Notes: generated by a model from the letters alone, not told the origin. A DNA stretch of 21,702 nucleotides from SIG452 sp045541975 (GCA_045541975.1 JAZQKB010000029.1:1-21702), one strand, 5' to 3'. Shown: positions 13,535 to 21,518, counted from the first letter of the stretch. Program-made: numbers and translations.

Positions 13535-14473
13535 TTAGTTACTTGGCACAAATTGAAATTCGGTGAAAGTGGCACCGGGATAAAAAAGATCGCCATTAAA
13601 ATGTTGTAAGCTAAGGCCGGTATCGTTCACATCCCAGAAAAAGAGTGCATCCATTTCCAAATACTGTGCAGCAACACCGTCAGTATCTGCAAAATCTGCG
13701 TTGCCGTCTGTTGCTAATCTCAGCTTTCCGTCCGATATAATAAACCATTCTCCATGGAAATCGCCATTTACTTTTTCAGATGTGTATGTATACTCTACCC
13801 CATCGGACGAAATGGATAATGCCAGATCAAAAACAGTGCCATCTGCTTCTGTTACCGTACTAGTCCAGTCGCCGTAAAACTCCCATTCAGATTCCGTTCC
13901 GTTTCCCACATATTGATCCATATAACTGTAGGGTGTGAAATCATATACCAGTTGTTCATAATTTGATAATGTTCCATTTTCCAAGGAAAGACTGGGGGCA
14001 TACTGAATTGCCACATCACCTTTTTTCGCAACAATCATCAGATTGGGCATAATATCGCTGATGTTTCCCTGTAAAATCACCGGGGTACCGTCTGTTACCA
14101 TGAGAAGTTCCTCTCCGGGTGTCATCTGATAGTCAGTTTCATCCAACATCGCCTGGTAAACACTGAGTGAAACACCATTGGCAGGAACCACGCAGTAAAG
14201 TTCTGCTCCGTCTGCCTGCACAAAGTGAGTAGACGGAATCTTGGAAACAAAAGAATAACGTTTCATATAAGTCTGCTCGGAAAGGTAATCTGATACTGCA
14301 TCGTAATCCCCTTCCATATAACCCAGATATGCAACGCCAATCAGTTTATCTGCCCCCTGAATATACTCCTTCACTTCTTTTACCGAGGGATTCTGATCAT
14401 CAAAGGATGCCTTCTGCACACCGCAAGCGGTCAGCAAACATAAGCATAACAATATGCAAAACAATTTTTTCAT
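13535..14473 (-). CDS. Lipoprotein of unknown function with beta-rich C-terminal domain
   Basis: A 312-residue protein. The ATG at 14473 is chosen because GGAGGA lies 6 bases upstream and the promoter about 30 bases away. Residues 1-16 form a lipoprotein signal with lipobox LTAC (lipidated C17). The first half of the mature protein (about 30-190) is mixed alpha/beta with GYMEGDYDAVSDYLSEQTYMKR, which looks like a small helical repeat, and a region rich in short strands. The C-terminal half (about 205-312) has features of a lipocalin-like small beta-barrel: EWEFYGDWTSTVTEADGT, then GEWFIISDGKLRLATDG. I know no specific family. It is monocistronic, convergent with the other lipoprotein and shares its terminator. 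Confidence 0.82.
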   Translation of the reverse strand: MKKLFCILLCLCLLTACGVQKASFDDQNPSVKEVKEYIQGADKLIGVAYLGYMEGDYDAVSDYLSEQTYMKRYSFVSKIPSTHFVQADGAELYCVVPANGVSLSVYQAMLDETDYQMTPGEELLMVTDGTPVILQGNISDIMPNLMIVAKKGDVAIQYAPSLSLENGTLSNYEQLVYDFTPYSYMDQYVGNGTESEWEFYGDWTSTVTEADGTVFDLALSISSDGVEYTYTSEKVNGDFHGEWFIISDGKLRLATDGNADFADTDGVAAQYLEMDALFFWDVNDTGLSLQHFNGDLFYPGATFTEFQFVPSN

Positions 14474-14505
14474 AGGATATTCCTCCTTATTTTTTATCAG
14501 AAAAT

Positions 14506-14534
14506 ATTGTATCACAAATCGTCGTATTTGTAAA
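14506..14534 (-). promoter_or_regulatory. Promoter of the minus-strand lipoprotein gene
   Basis: On the minus strand, TTTACA (14534-14529), a 17-base spacer and TACAAT (14511-14506). Confidence 0.75.
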
Positions 14535-14545
14535 GTTTTTTCAGT

Positions 14546-14574
14546 AAAAAAGCAACACCTCAAGTGGAGGTGTT
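14546..14574 (-). terminator. Distal terminator hairpin in the GH89 direction
   Basis: Stem AACACCTC/GAGGTGTT (14554-14561 with 14567-14574). On the minus strand it is followed by GC and six T residues. Together with the hairpin at 14599-14640 it insulates the GH89 gene from the lipoprotein promoter. Confidence 0.7.
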
Positions 14575-14591
14575 CGTAAGAATACGATAGC

Positions 14592-14640
14592 AAAACAAAA
14601 AACCTCGCAAATTACCGATGATCAGTATTTGCGAGGTTTT
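14592..14640 (-). terminator. Terminator of the GH89 gene
   Basis: A 14-base-pair perfect stem (14599-14612 with 14627-14640) with a 14-base loop, followed on the minus strand by a T-rich tract. It is about 150 bases past the GH89 stop codon. Confidence 0.75.
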
Positions 14641-14647
14641 GCTATAT

Positions 14648-14760
14648 GTTTGCTTTGCAAACTCGATATATTTGCGTTACCGCAAATTCGATATCATATA
14701 AATTCCCAAAAAAACTCGTCACAAAGCGACATTTTGAGCCATTTATAGCATATCGAAAAT
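14648..14760. repeat. Mosaic of short palindromes between the GH89 stop and its terminator
   Basis: This part of the 319-base gap has no gene. It holds several adjacent small inverted repeats: GTTTGC-TTT-GCAAAC (14648-14662), TTTGCG-TTAC-CGCAAA (14670-14685), repeated TCGATAT words on both strands, and a GTCAC-AAA-GCGAC imperfect pair near 14719. Words such as GCAAAG and TCGATA recur in the palindrome at 21668-21696. It looks like a degraded REP- or MITE-type intergenic repeat. The family is not known to me. Confidence 0.5.
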
Positions 14761-14792
14761 TCCAAAAGAATTTACATCACTTAAGGTATTTT

Positions 14793-16976
14793 CTAGTATT
14801 TAATCCAGAATTTCATAGAGTTTTCGCAAGCTTTCCGTAAATCACCGGAAGGCTTGGTGCGATAATTTTCAGTAGACAGGGTGAATACATAATCCTGTTC
14901 TGTCCAGCTGATATTGGGCTCCAACCCTTTATTTTCTCTGCCAAAATGAAGAGATAACCAAGTGAAGTAAGCCATCCAACGTTTTTTGTAATAACCGGAA
15001 AGCATACCGTCATATTCACGGAATGCATAGTCTCTTAAACGGAAGCGACCGGGCTTGCCGCACCAAAGAGTCATCATATTTTTCACATTGTATTCAAAGA
15101 TTCTCTTTTCGGTGTCATTTCTGCCGTAGTCTCTTGCACGCTGAATCCAAGCACCCAACAAGGTGTGTTCGTTCGTACGAACCACTGCTTCCTGCAGATC
15201 GTAAAGTTTTAAGAAACGGCGTGCTTCTTTTTCAAACTGAGCACGTTTGCCGCCCTTATAGGCAACTTTCATCGCTTCAATAATTTCCCAACCGTAGTCA
15301 GCATTTGCCTGTCGGCACAGTTCCATCAAGTCAAAGCGGTAGCATTCGTTATCTTTTAACTTGTCGTATTCTTTCAGCATCAGCTGGGTTGCTTTCTGCA
15401 GAATTTCAATGGGATACGGACTTCCGCCACGGGATTCAAACCAACCTACCGTACGAACATTGACATTAGGACAGGTACACAGCGAAGAAGATTTACTTGC
15501 ATTGTAAGCAAACCCTTTCCAAAGTGTGTAAATATTATCAATAACCAAATCGTATGCTTCTTTGATGTTCTGATTGTAGTAACCGTATCTTGCTTTGAAG
15601 AACCGTTCCACAAAATCGTCCTGTTTCAACGGTTTCTGACGGATACTGTTGGACGCTAACACATCATAGATAATTTCGTCGGTTTCAATGCCTTCCATTG
15701 CCATACCGATACCAACCATCATATCGTTTAAGGAACCGGGTTCCAGCAGTTCAAAGGGCTGATTTAAAAATTCGGGAATATTACCGGTGAAACGCTGAAC
15801 ACCGCCAAAGTTTCCGATTTGCATATACATGTAAGGATAATCGCCAAACAGTTCTTTTGCTGTGTTTACCACACGGTCACCGGACAGAAGACCGATAAGC
15901 ACTTCTTCGTGTTTTAACACTTCTAAAAGTTCCTGTCTGGGATTGCCAACCCATCCCTGATAGAACCACACATTACCGTCGGAATACTTTTTCATAGTTT
16001 CGATATTGGTTTTGGAATATGCTGCAATATCAATTCCATCGGTAATACCGCCTTCATGGAAGGGGTCACCGCCAAAATAATGGATTTCTCCAAAATGTTC
16101 TTTGGTTTTTCTGTAGTATACTTCCGCCATTTTATCATACAACGGATCGTTCACATCAATCAGCGGAGGCCGGTCACCTTTTTGTGCTAAGTTCCAGGTA
16201 CCCTGTGCATAGATTTTTGCTTCGGGATATTTATCGCAAATATTGTTGGGCACTTTTCCGTAGAATGCAGGACGGATCACATCGCCACCAAATTCACGCA
16301 GACGTTCGGTCATCTTGTTTGCCAGCATTTTCTGATCTTCGTACCACCATTTGGGAATATCGCCGCCAAATTCGCTGATGTTACCCATGATCTGCCAGGG
16401 AAGCATACCTGCACCGCAGATATCGTCGTTTGCTTCTTCTTCGGTATAACCGATTTCCAAAAGCATATCTCTCCAAACGATTTCGTGACCTAACTGGTTT
16501 AATACCAGGTTAATCCCAGCCATCAGCATCCAGTCAATCAGTTTTTCGTACTGTTCCCATTTCCAGTAAATGCAGGTGTAAACATAGGTACAGTAGTTCA
16601 TAAAATAACGGTATAAAAATACCGATTTATTTTCAATCACTTCTCCAACTTTCGGAGGCTTTTTCGGTAAGCCTTTCACATCCTGGGTAATAGGACCGAA
16701 AAATACGTGACATTTTTCTTTCAAATATGTATTGAATGCAACGGCTGCTGCAACACCGGTGGTTGCTTCAATCACGATTTTGCCGTCTTCATCATAAAGT
16801 TTATACTGATCCATACCGGTTTTTTCTTCTGCAATCTGCTTAATGACGAATTGCTTCCGATAAGTTTTAGAACCGGTAACACGTTCGATTAAATCCAGCA
16901 CCGCATCTTCCTTTAATGTAGTGCCGAGGTTTGCTTTTTTCACTTTTGCAATTTTGTCGAAAACTTTTTTATCCAT
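14793..16976 (-). CDS. Alpha-N-acetylglucosaminidase, glycoside hydrolase family 89 (NAGLU-like)
   Basis: GH89 enzymes remove terminal alpha-linked N-acetylglucosamine, as found on gastric mucin O-glycans and heparan sulfate. The 727-residue protein covers the three regions of human NAGLU: a small N-terminal alpha/beta domain (about 1-115), a TIM barrel (about 118-450) and a helical C-terminal domain. Conserved blocks are YRYFMNYCTYVYT (122-134), the WKWEQYEKLIDWMLMAGINL region (138-157), GNISEFGG (198-205), HYFGGDPFHEGG with predicted acid/base E308, GNFGG (388-392), and GMAMEGIETDE with predicted nucleophile E428. There is no signal peptide, so the enzyme should be cytoplasmic and act on imported oligosaccharides. 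ATG 16976 has an AGAGGT ribosome site. It is monocistronic with its own promoter. No transporter is in the window. Confidence 0.93.
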   Translation of the reverse strand: MDKKVFDKIAKVKKANLGTTLKEDAVLDLIERVTGSKTYRKQFVIKQIAEEKTGMDQYKLYDEDGKIVIEATTGVAAAVAFNTYLKEKCHVFFGPITQDVKGLPKKPPKVGEVIENKSVFLYRYFMNYCTYVYTCIYWKWEQYEKLIDWMLMAGINLVLNQLGHEIVWRDMLLEIGYTEEEANDDICGAGMLPWQIMGNISEFGGDIPKWWYEDQKMLANKMTERLREFGGDVIRPAFYGKVPNNICDKYPEAKIYAQGTWNLAQKGDRPPLIDVNDPLYDKMAEVYYRKTKEHFGEIHYFGGDPFHEGGITDGIDIAAYSKTNIETMKKYSDGNVWFYQGWVGNPRQELLEVLKHEEVLIGLLSGDRVVNTAKELFGDYPYMYMQIGNFGGVQRFTGNIPEFLNQPFELLEPGSLNDMMVGIGMAMEGIETDEIIYDVLASNSIRQKPLKQDDFVERFFKARYGYYNQNIKEAYDLVIDNIYTLWKGFAYNASKSSSLCTCPNVNVRTVGWFESRGGSPYPIEILQKATQLMLKEYDKLKDNECYRFDLMELCRQANADYGWEIIEAMKVAYKGGKRAQFEKEARRFLKLYDLQEAVVRTNEHTLLGAWIQRARDYGRNDTEKRIFEYNVKNMMTLWCGKPGRFRLRDYAFREYDGMLSGYYKKRWMAYFTWLSLHFGRENKGLEPNISWTEQDYVFTLSTENYRTKPSGDLRKACENSMKFWIKY

Positions 16977-17028
16977 AAAAAGTACCTCTCTTCGTCCCTA
17001 TTTGTCAAAGGACGTATTTTCCTTTTGT

Positions 17029-17057
17029 AGTATAATATAAATTTTGCGATTTTTCAA
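17029..17057 (-). promoter_or_regulatory. Promoter of the GH89 gene
   Basis: On the minus strand, TTGAAA (17057-17052), a 17-base spacer and TATACT (17034-17029). An inverted repeat AAAGGA-7-TCCTTT lies just downstream at 17007-17025, at the expected transcription start. Confidence 0.7.
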
Positions 17058-17092
17058 CCCGAAAATGTGCTATTTATAGGGCAAAAAATCTG

Positions 17093-18019
17093 CTAAAACA
17101 CTCCTGCAGACAAGTAGCGTTCCCCTGTATCGGGAAACAAAACCACAACATTTTTGCCTCGGTTTTCTTCCCGTTTGGAAACATCCACCGCTCCGCATAA
17201 AGCCGCACCGGAAGAAATGCCGCTAAGGATTCCTTCTGTTTTACCCAGTTCTGCGGCAAAACGGTATGCATCTTCGTTGGAAACCGTGATAATTTCGTCG
17301 TAAATTTTAGGATTCAGCGTATCCGGCACAAAGCCTGCGCCGATGCCCTGAATTTTATGACTTCCACTGATTCCCTGAGAAAGCACGGGAGAAGCAGCCG
17401 GTTCCACAGCAATAACTTTCACGTTAGGGTTCTGCTCTTTTAAATATTTCCCTACTCCGCTGATGGTACCGCCGGTGCCAACCCCTGCCACAAAGATATC
17501 CACCTTGCCGTCCAACGCATCCCAGATTTCGGGACCTGTGCTTTCATAATGTGCCGTAGGATTAGAGGGATTGGCAAACTGGTCGGGTAAAAAGCTATCG
17601 GGAATTTCCCGAGCGAGTTCTTTTGCCCTTTCGATAGAACCTTTCATACCAAGCGATCCCTCCGTCAAAACCAGTTCTCCACCGTATGCCTTCATCAGCA
17701 TTTTTCGTTCTTCGGACATGGTTTCCGGCATCACTATTAATGTGCGATATCCTTTTTGAGAAGCAATCATGCAAAGACCGATTCCGGTGTTGCCGCTGGT
17801 AGGCTCAATAATTACCGAACCTGGTTTTAACTTCCCGGATTGTTCGGCATCTTCTATCATTTTCTTTGCCACACGGTCTTTGGCAGATCCACCCGGATTA
17901 AAGGCTTCCAGCTTGGCATAAAGGAAAGCGGAAAGTTTCTTTTCGTGTTCTATTTTCTGCAGTCTTAAAAGAGGAGTATTCCCTACTAATTCCTCCACCG
18001 ACTGATAAACTTTTTTCAT
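17093..18019 (-). CDS. cysK: Cysteine synthase (O-acetylserine sulfhydrylase)
   Basis: A PLP-dependent enzyme that makes cysteine from O-acetylserine and sulfide in the cytoplasm. The 308 residues match the usual length. K47 in NPGGSAKDR is the PLP-binding lysine, PTSGNTG (73-79) binds the substrate carboxylate, GVGTGGTISGVGKYLK forms the phosphate-binding loop, and SSGAA near residue 285 contains the serine that contacts the PLP ring nitrogen. The start ATG 18019 has GGAG 8 bases upstream; the in-frame ATG at 18070 lies close to the -10 box and cannot be used. No serine acetyltransferase gene is adjacent. I see no T-box or S-box leader: the transcript leader is only about 35 bases. I see no strong terminator in the 116 bases before the GH89 start, so some read-through into the GH89 gene is possible. 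Confidence 0.95.
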   Translation of the reverse strand: MKKVYQSVEELVGNTPLLRLQKIEHEKKLSAFLYAKLEAFNPGGSAKDRVAKKMIEDAEQSGKLKPGSVIIEPTSGNTGIGLCMIASQKGYRTLIVMPETMSEERKMLMKAYGGELVLTEGSLGMKGSIERAKELAREIPDSFLPDQFANPSNPTAHYESTGPEIWDALDGKVDIFVAGVGTGGTISGVGKYLKEQNPNVKVIAVEPAASPVLSQGISGSHKIQGIGAGFVPDTLNPKIYDEIITVSNEDAYRFAAELGKTEGILSGISSGAALCGAVDVSKREENRGKNVVVLFPDTGERYLSAGVF

Positions 18020-18058
18020 AAAAATTCTCCTTTTTAAAGGAATTAAAACTTCTTTTTT

Positions 18059-18087
18059 AGTATAACACATCTTTCTTTAAAATGCAA
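18059..18087 (-). promoter_or_regulatory. Promoter of cysK
   Basis: On the minus strand, TTGCAT (18087-18082), a 17-base spacer and TATACT (18064-18059). Confidence 0.8.
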
Positions 18088-18153
18088 CAAAAAAACAGAA
18101 TCTCATGCGGTAGATTTTCACAGAATCTTTTTCGGTATTTTTCCCGATAGATA

Positions 18154-18183
18154 TTGACAAAAACCAAGCATTAGTGATACAAT
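18154..18183 (+). promoter_or_regulatory. Promoter of the fhs-tsaE-tsaB operon
   Basis: TTGACA (18154-18159), an 18-base spacer and TACAAT (18178-18183). Transcription should start near 18190, leaving a leader of about 110 bases. Confidence 0.8.
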
Positions 18184-18193
18184 AAATGATGTA

Positions 18194-18261
18194 TGGGATT
18201 TATGTCCGAACGGCTATGCTTCGGTGGTCTTACCTGTTAACATTCGGTCATCTTCGTCCCA
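18194..18261 (+). other. Structured 5' leader of fhs, possible cis-regulatory RNA
   Basis: The leader folds around an outer helix UGGGAU/GUCCCA (18194-18199 with 18256-18261) and an inner helix GUCCGAA/UUCGGUC (18204-18210 with 18243-18249, one internal mismatch). These enclose a 32-base GC-richer core. There is no T-rich terminator after it, so any control would act on translation or stability; the ribosome site AGGAAGG (18282-18288) lies outside the fold. It does not match the THF, ZTP, glycine or SAM riboswitch consensus as I remember them. Confidence 0.45.
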
Positions 18262-18298
18262 ACAATATAAGAAAACAATATAGGAAGGTGTCTTAAAA

Positions 18299-19966
18299 AT
18301 GTTAACAGATATTGAAATTGCTCAGAAAGCTACCATGAAACCCATTACCGAAATTGCCAAACAAATCGGCATTTCGGAAGATGATTTAGAATGCTACGGC
18401 AAATATAAAGCTAAAATCTCTTTCGATTTTATCGCAAAACAACAGAATAAAAAAGACGGAAAGCTGGTTTTAGTGACCGCTATTAATCCTACCCCTGCCG
18501 GTGAAGGAAAAACTACCACCACGGTGGGAATCGGTCAGGCATTTCAGAAATTAGGAAAGAATGCCATGATTGCCCTTCGTGAGCCCTCCTTAGGTCCTGT
18601 ATTCGGGGTAAAAGGCGGTGCAGCCGGTGGCGGTTATGCACAGGTTGTGCCTATGGAAGATATCAACTTGCATTTTACCGGCGATTTTCATGCTATTGGT
18701 GCAGCCAATAACCTTCTTTGTGCAGCGGTGGACAACCATCTGCACCAGGGTAATGCCTTAGGCATTCATCCCAAAAAGATTCTCATCAAGCGTGTAGTAG
18801 ATATGAATGACCGTGCTCTTCGTAACACCGTAATCGGTTTAGGCAGCGAGGTAGACGGCGTAACCCGTGAAGACGGTTTCTCCATTACCGTTGCCAGTGA
18901 AATTATGGCTGTATTCTGTCTGGCAGAGGATATGACAGATTTAAAAAATAAGCTTTCCGAAATCGTTATCGGCTATAATTATCAGAATCAGCCGGTGAAG
19001 GTGAAAGATTTAAAAGTAGAAGGTGCTTTAACTGCACTGTTAAAAGATGCAATTAAACCCAACTTAGTACAAACATTAGAAAACTCCCCCTGCTTCATTC
19101 ACGGCGGACCTTTTGCCAACATTGCTCATGGTTGCAACAGTATTATTGCAACAAAACTGGCATTAAAAATGGCGGATTATACCATTACGGAAGCAGGCTT
19201 CGGTGCTGACTTAGGTGCTGAGAAATTCTTAGACATCAAATGCAGAAAAGCAGGCTTAAAACCCGATTGCGTTGTAATTGTGGCAACAGTTCGTGCATTA
19301 AAATATAACGGTGGCGTTGCAAAAACTGACTTAAAAGCAGAAAATGTGGAAGCTTTGAAAAAAGGTATCGTAAACTTAGAACGCCACATTGCCAACATGA
19401 GAAAATTCGGTTTAAAAACCGTGGTTGCTATCAATTCCTTTGATACTGATACCCAAAGCGAATTTGCAATCATTGAAGATTGCTGCAAAAAGTATGACAC
19501 CAAGTGTGTGCGCAGTGAAGTGTTTGCAAAAGGTGGTGAAGGCGGTATTGCATTAGCCAATGCCATTATGGAAGCTTGCGAAGGGGAGTCCAACTTCCAT
19601 CCCATTTACGACTTAGATTTATCTGTGGAAGATAAAATTAGAACTATTGCGAAAGAAATCTACGGTGCAAAAGATATTATCATCACCAAGCAGGCAGAAA
19701 AAGCTATCCAGACCTTAAAAGACAACGGCTACGGAAATTTACCCGTTTGTATGGCAAAAACTCAGTATTCCTTCTCGGATGACCCCACTCAGCTGGGTGC
19801 TCCCACCGATTTTGATTTAACCGTTTCAGAAGTTCGTCTGTCTGCAGGTGCAGGCTTTATCGTAGTATTAACCGGCAAGATTATGACTATGCCCGGTTTA
19901 CCGAAGGTGCCTGCCTACGAAAAAATCGACGTGGACGAAAACGGCAATATTTCCGGTCTTTTTTAA
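18299..19966 (+). CDS. fhs: Formate--tetrahydrofolate ligase (10-formyl-THF synthetase)
   Basis: The enzyme joins formate to tetrahydrofolate using ATP, feeding one-carbon units to purine synthesis or, in acetogens, to the methyl branch of the Wood-Ljungdahl pathway. The 555 residues cover the whole family length. The ATP-binding loop is TPAGEGKTT (65-73). Other family blocks are REPSLGPVFGVKGGAAGGGYAQV (93-115), HFTGDFHAI and EAGFGADLGAEKF, and the C terminus has TMPGLPKVPA. ATG 18299 has AGGAAGG about 10 bases upstream. It is the first gene of an operon: tsaE starts 34 bases downstream with no terminator between. No other one-carbon genes (folD, metF) are in the window, so the physiological direction cannot be told. 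Confidence 0.97.
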   Translation: MLTDIEIAQKATMKPITEIAKQIGISEDDLECYGKYKAKISFDFIAKQQNKKDGKLVLVTAINPTPAGEGKTTTTVGIGQAFQKLGKNAMIALREPSLGPVFGVKGGAAGGGYAQVVPMEDINLHFTGDFHAIGAANNLLCAAVDNHLHQGNALGIHPKKILIKRVVDMNDRALRNTVIGLGSEVDGVTREDGFSITVASEIMAVFCLAEDMTDLKNKLSEIVIGYNYQNQPVKVKDLKVEGALTALLKDAIKPNLVQTLENSPCFIHGGPFANIAHGCNSIIATKLALKMADYTITEAGFGADLGAEKFLDIKCRKAGLKPDCVVIVATVRALKYNGGVAKTDLKAENVEALKKGIVNLERHIANMRKFGLKTVVAINSFDTDTQSEFAIIEDCCKKYDTKCVRSEVFAKGGEGGIALANAIMEACEGESNFHPIYDLDLSVEDKIRTIAKEIYGAKDIIITKQAEKAIQTLKDNGYGNLPVCMAKTQYSFSDDPTQLGAPTDFDLTVSEVRLSAGAGFIVVLTGKIMTMPGLPKVPAYEKIDVDENGNISGLF

Positions 19967-19999
19967 TCTTCATCCCCCAAAAGGAGTGCTTTTCAAACT

Positions 20000-20419
20000 A
20001 TGGAATATTGTTCCCATTCTTATGAGGAAACCATTCGTTTCGCAACAGAGTTTGCAAAAACTTTAAAATCCAATCAGATTATTCTGTTAGAGGGTGATCT
20101 TGGTGCCGGGAAAACCACCTTTGTAAATGGCCTGTTGTTTGGTCTTGGATTTTCGTCGGGCGGATGTAGTCCCACCTTTACCTTGGTGAATGAATATCCC
20201 ACCAATCCACCTATCAATCATTTTGATTTGTATCGGATTTCTTCGGAAGACGAACTATACGACATGGGCTTTACCGAATATTTGGAATCCGGTAGAGTGA
20301 ACATTATTGAGTGGCCTCAAGTGGCGGCAGAAATACTAAAAGACTACCCTGTCACAAAACTCACCATTTTACACACCGACCGGGAAGATGAGAGGATTAT
20401 TACCATTGAAGAACTATAG
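20000..20419 (+). CDS. tsaE: tRNA threonylcarbamoyladenosine biosynthesis protein TsaE (ATPase)
   Basis: TsaE is the ATPase that resets the TsaB-TsaD-TsaE complex making t6A37 in tRNAs that read ANN codons. The 139 residues are of normal length, with Walker A GDLGAGKTT (32-40), a switch-like SPTFTLVNEY block (57-66), HFDLYR (74-79) and the family's IIEWP (102-106). ATG 20000 has an AAAAGGAG ribosome site 14 bases upstream. It lies 34 bases after fhs and overlaps tsaB, so the three genes are one operon. Confidence 0.95.
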   Translation: MEYCSHSYEETIRFATEFAKTLKSNQIILLEGDLGAGKTTFVNGLLFGLGFSSGGCSPTFTLVNEYPTNPPINHFDLYRISSEDELYDMGFTEYLESGRVNIIEWPQVAAEILKDYPVTKLTILHTDREDERIITIEEL

Positions 20420-21104
20420 AATACTTGCGGCAGACACCTCTGCCAAAACCGCAACGGTTGCTCTGTTTGAAAACGGTGTGATGATTGCGGAATATACGCA
20501 AAATATCGGGTTAACCCATTCCGAAGGTTTTTTGCCGTTGGTAGAATCAATGCTCAAAGAAACCAAAAGAGAGCTTTGTGAAATTGACTATTTTGCCATT
20601 ACCAACGGACCTGGCTCTTTTACCGGACTTCGGATCGGCGTGGCTACTGTAAAAGGTTTGGCGCACGCTGTGAATAAGCCCTTGGTGGAAATTTCCACGT
20701 TGGATGCTCTTTCGGAAAATGTTCCCCACTTTTCGGGATATGTTTGCCCGATGTTAGATGCCAGACGGCAGGAAGTGTATGCAGCAGTTTATAAAGATGG
20801 CAAAAAACTGATGGAAGACACCCCTCTCCCCTTAACTGAATTGTTTGCATTTTTAAAAGAGCATCGGGGCAAAGTGCTGTTTTTGGGAGACGGTGCCGTA
20901 AACTATCGGGACGTTATCCAAAAAGCATTACCGAAAAAAGCAGTTTTCGCTCCTGCACATCTGACCTTACAGAGAGCATCTTCTGTTGGGATTGCTGCCA
21001 TGCAGCAGATTGAAAACGAAAATACAGTTTCCTATGCAGATATTTCCATTCGGTACTTAAAAGCATCTCAACCGGAACAACAGCTTTTAAACAAACAAAA
21101 ATAG
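20406..21104 (+). CDS. tsaB: tRNA threonylcarbamoyladenosine biosynthesis protein TsaB
   Basis: TsaB is the inactive ASKHA-fold partner that scaffolds TsaD in t6A synthesis. The family hallmarks are present: ILAADTS at the N terminus, NGPGSFTGLRIGVATVKGLA (67-86) and the ending IRYLKASQPEQ. I prefer the TTG start at 20406 (232 residues), because AGAGGA lies 9 bases upstream and the protein then begins MKNYRILAADTS, as in relatives. ATG 20388 (238 residues) is possible but has only a GGGAAG placed 3 bases away. Either way it overlaps the end of tsaE. In many Firmicutes rimI and tsaD follow; here a terminator and tRNA genes follow instead, so those genes must be elsewhere. Confidence 0.93.
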   Translation: MKNYRILAADTSAKTATVALFENGVMIAEYTQNIGLTHSEGFLPLVESMLKETKRELCEIDYFAITNGPGSFTGLRIGVATVKGLAHAVNKPLVEISTLDALSENVPHFSGYVCPMLDARRQEVYAAVYKDGKKLMEDTPLPLTELFAFLKEHRGKVLFLGDGAVNYRDVIQKALPKKAVFAPAHLTLQRASSVGIAAMQQIENENTVSYADISIRYLKASQPEQQLLNKQK

Positions 21105-21128
21105 AATTACCAAAAAAGCAAAAAAAGA

Positions 21129-21168
21129 AAAAATACCTTTGTCTCTTAGTTGAAACAAAGGTATTTTT
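21129..21168 (+). terminator. Terminator of the fhs-tsaE-tsaB operon
   Basis: A 13-base-pair stem (21129-21141 with 21156-21168) with a 14-base loop and a T-rich 3' arm. The following 100 bases to the tRNA promoter are extremely A/T-rich, with a TAGGAAAAA/TTTTTCCTA inverted repeat (21201-21209 with 21225-21233) and no gene. Confidence 0.8.
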
Positions 21169-21271
21169 ATGTGATTTTTAATTCTTCTGCGTCTAAAAAA
21201 TAGGAAAAATTTTCTTTTTCTATGTTTTTCCTAAAAAAAGAAAAAATTCTGAAAATTTTATCAAAAAATAC

Positions 21272-21300
21272 TTGACATTTGGATTGTTGTTTGCTATAAT
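21272..21300 (+). promoter_or_regulatory. Promoter of the tRNA operon
   Basis: TTGACA (21272-21277), a 17-base spacer and TATAAT (21295-21300): a full consensus promoter, as expected for stable RNA. A small TTGGC/GCCAA hairpin precedes the first tRNA in the leader. Confidence 0.9.
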
Positions 21301-21340
21301 ATCATCCGTTGGCGAATGAAAAAAGCCAATATTACAATAT

Positions 21341-21417
21341 GGCGGTATAGCTCAGTTGGCTAGAGCATGCGGTTCATACCCGCAGTGTCGATGGTTCAAA
21401 TCCGTCTACCGCTACCA
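21341..21417 (+). tRNA. tRNA-Met (anticodon CAU)
   Basis: A complete cloverleaf: acceptor GGCGGTA/TACCGCT (G1-U72 wobble), D arm GCTC/GAGC, anticodon stem TGCGG/CCGCA with loop TTCATAC, T arm GATGG-TTCAAAT-CCGTC, and encoded ACCA. The paired acceptor and the resemblance to clostridial elongator tRNA-Met argue against the initiator. A lysidine-modified tRNA-Ile2, which also has CAU, is less likely. Confidence 0.93.
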
Positions 21418-21420
21418 CAT

Positions 21421-21496
21421 GGGAGCATAGCTCAGCTGGGAGAGCATCTGTCTTACAAGCAGAGGGTCATAGGTTCGAGCCCTATTGTTCCCACCA
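21421..21496 (+). tRNA. tRNA-Val (anticodon UAC)
   Basis: A complete cloverleaf: acceptor GGGAGCA/TGTTCCC, D arm GCTC/GAGC, anticodon stem TCTGT/GCAGA with loop CTTACAA, T arm ATAGG-TTCGAGC-CCTAT, and encoded ACCA. It starts 3 bases after the preceding tRNA. Confidence 0.95.
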
Positions 21497-21518
21497 CTTT
21501 CTTTTTAAAACTTCATAC

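Noticed and set aside
18186..18296. A 36-codon frame starting MMYGIYVRTAML in the fhs leader, possible leader peptide
   Set aside because: It has no ribosome site and begins at or before the predicted transcription start. The stretch is better explained as structured RNA.
18190..18298. THF or ZTP riboswitch upstream of fhs
   Set aside because: The conserved bases of those classes, as I remember them, are not present. I kept only a structured leader of unknown class.
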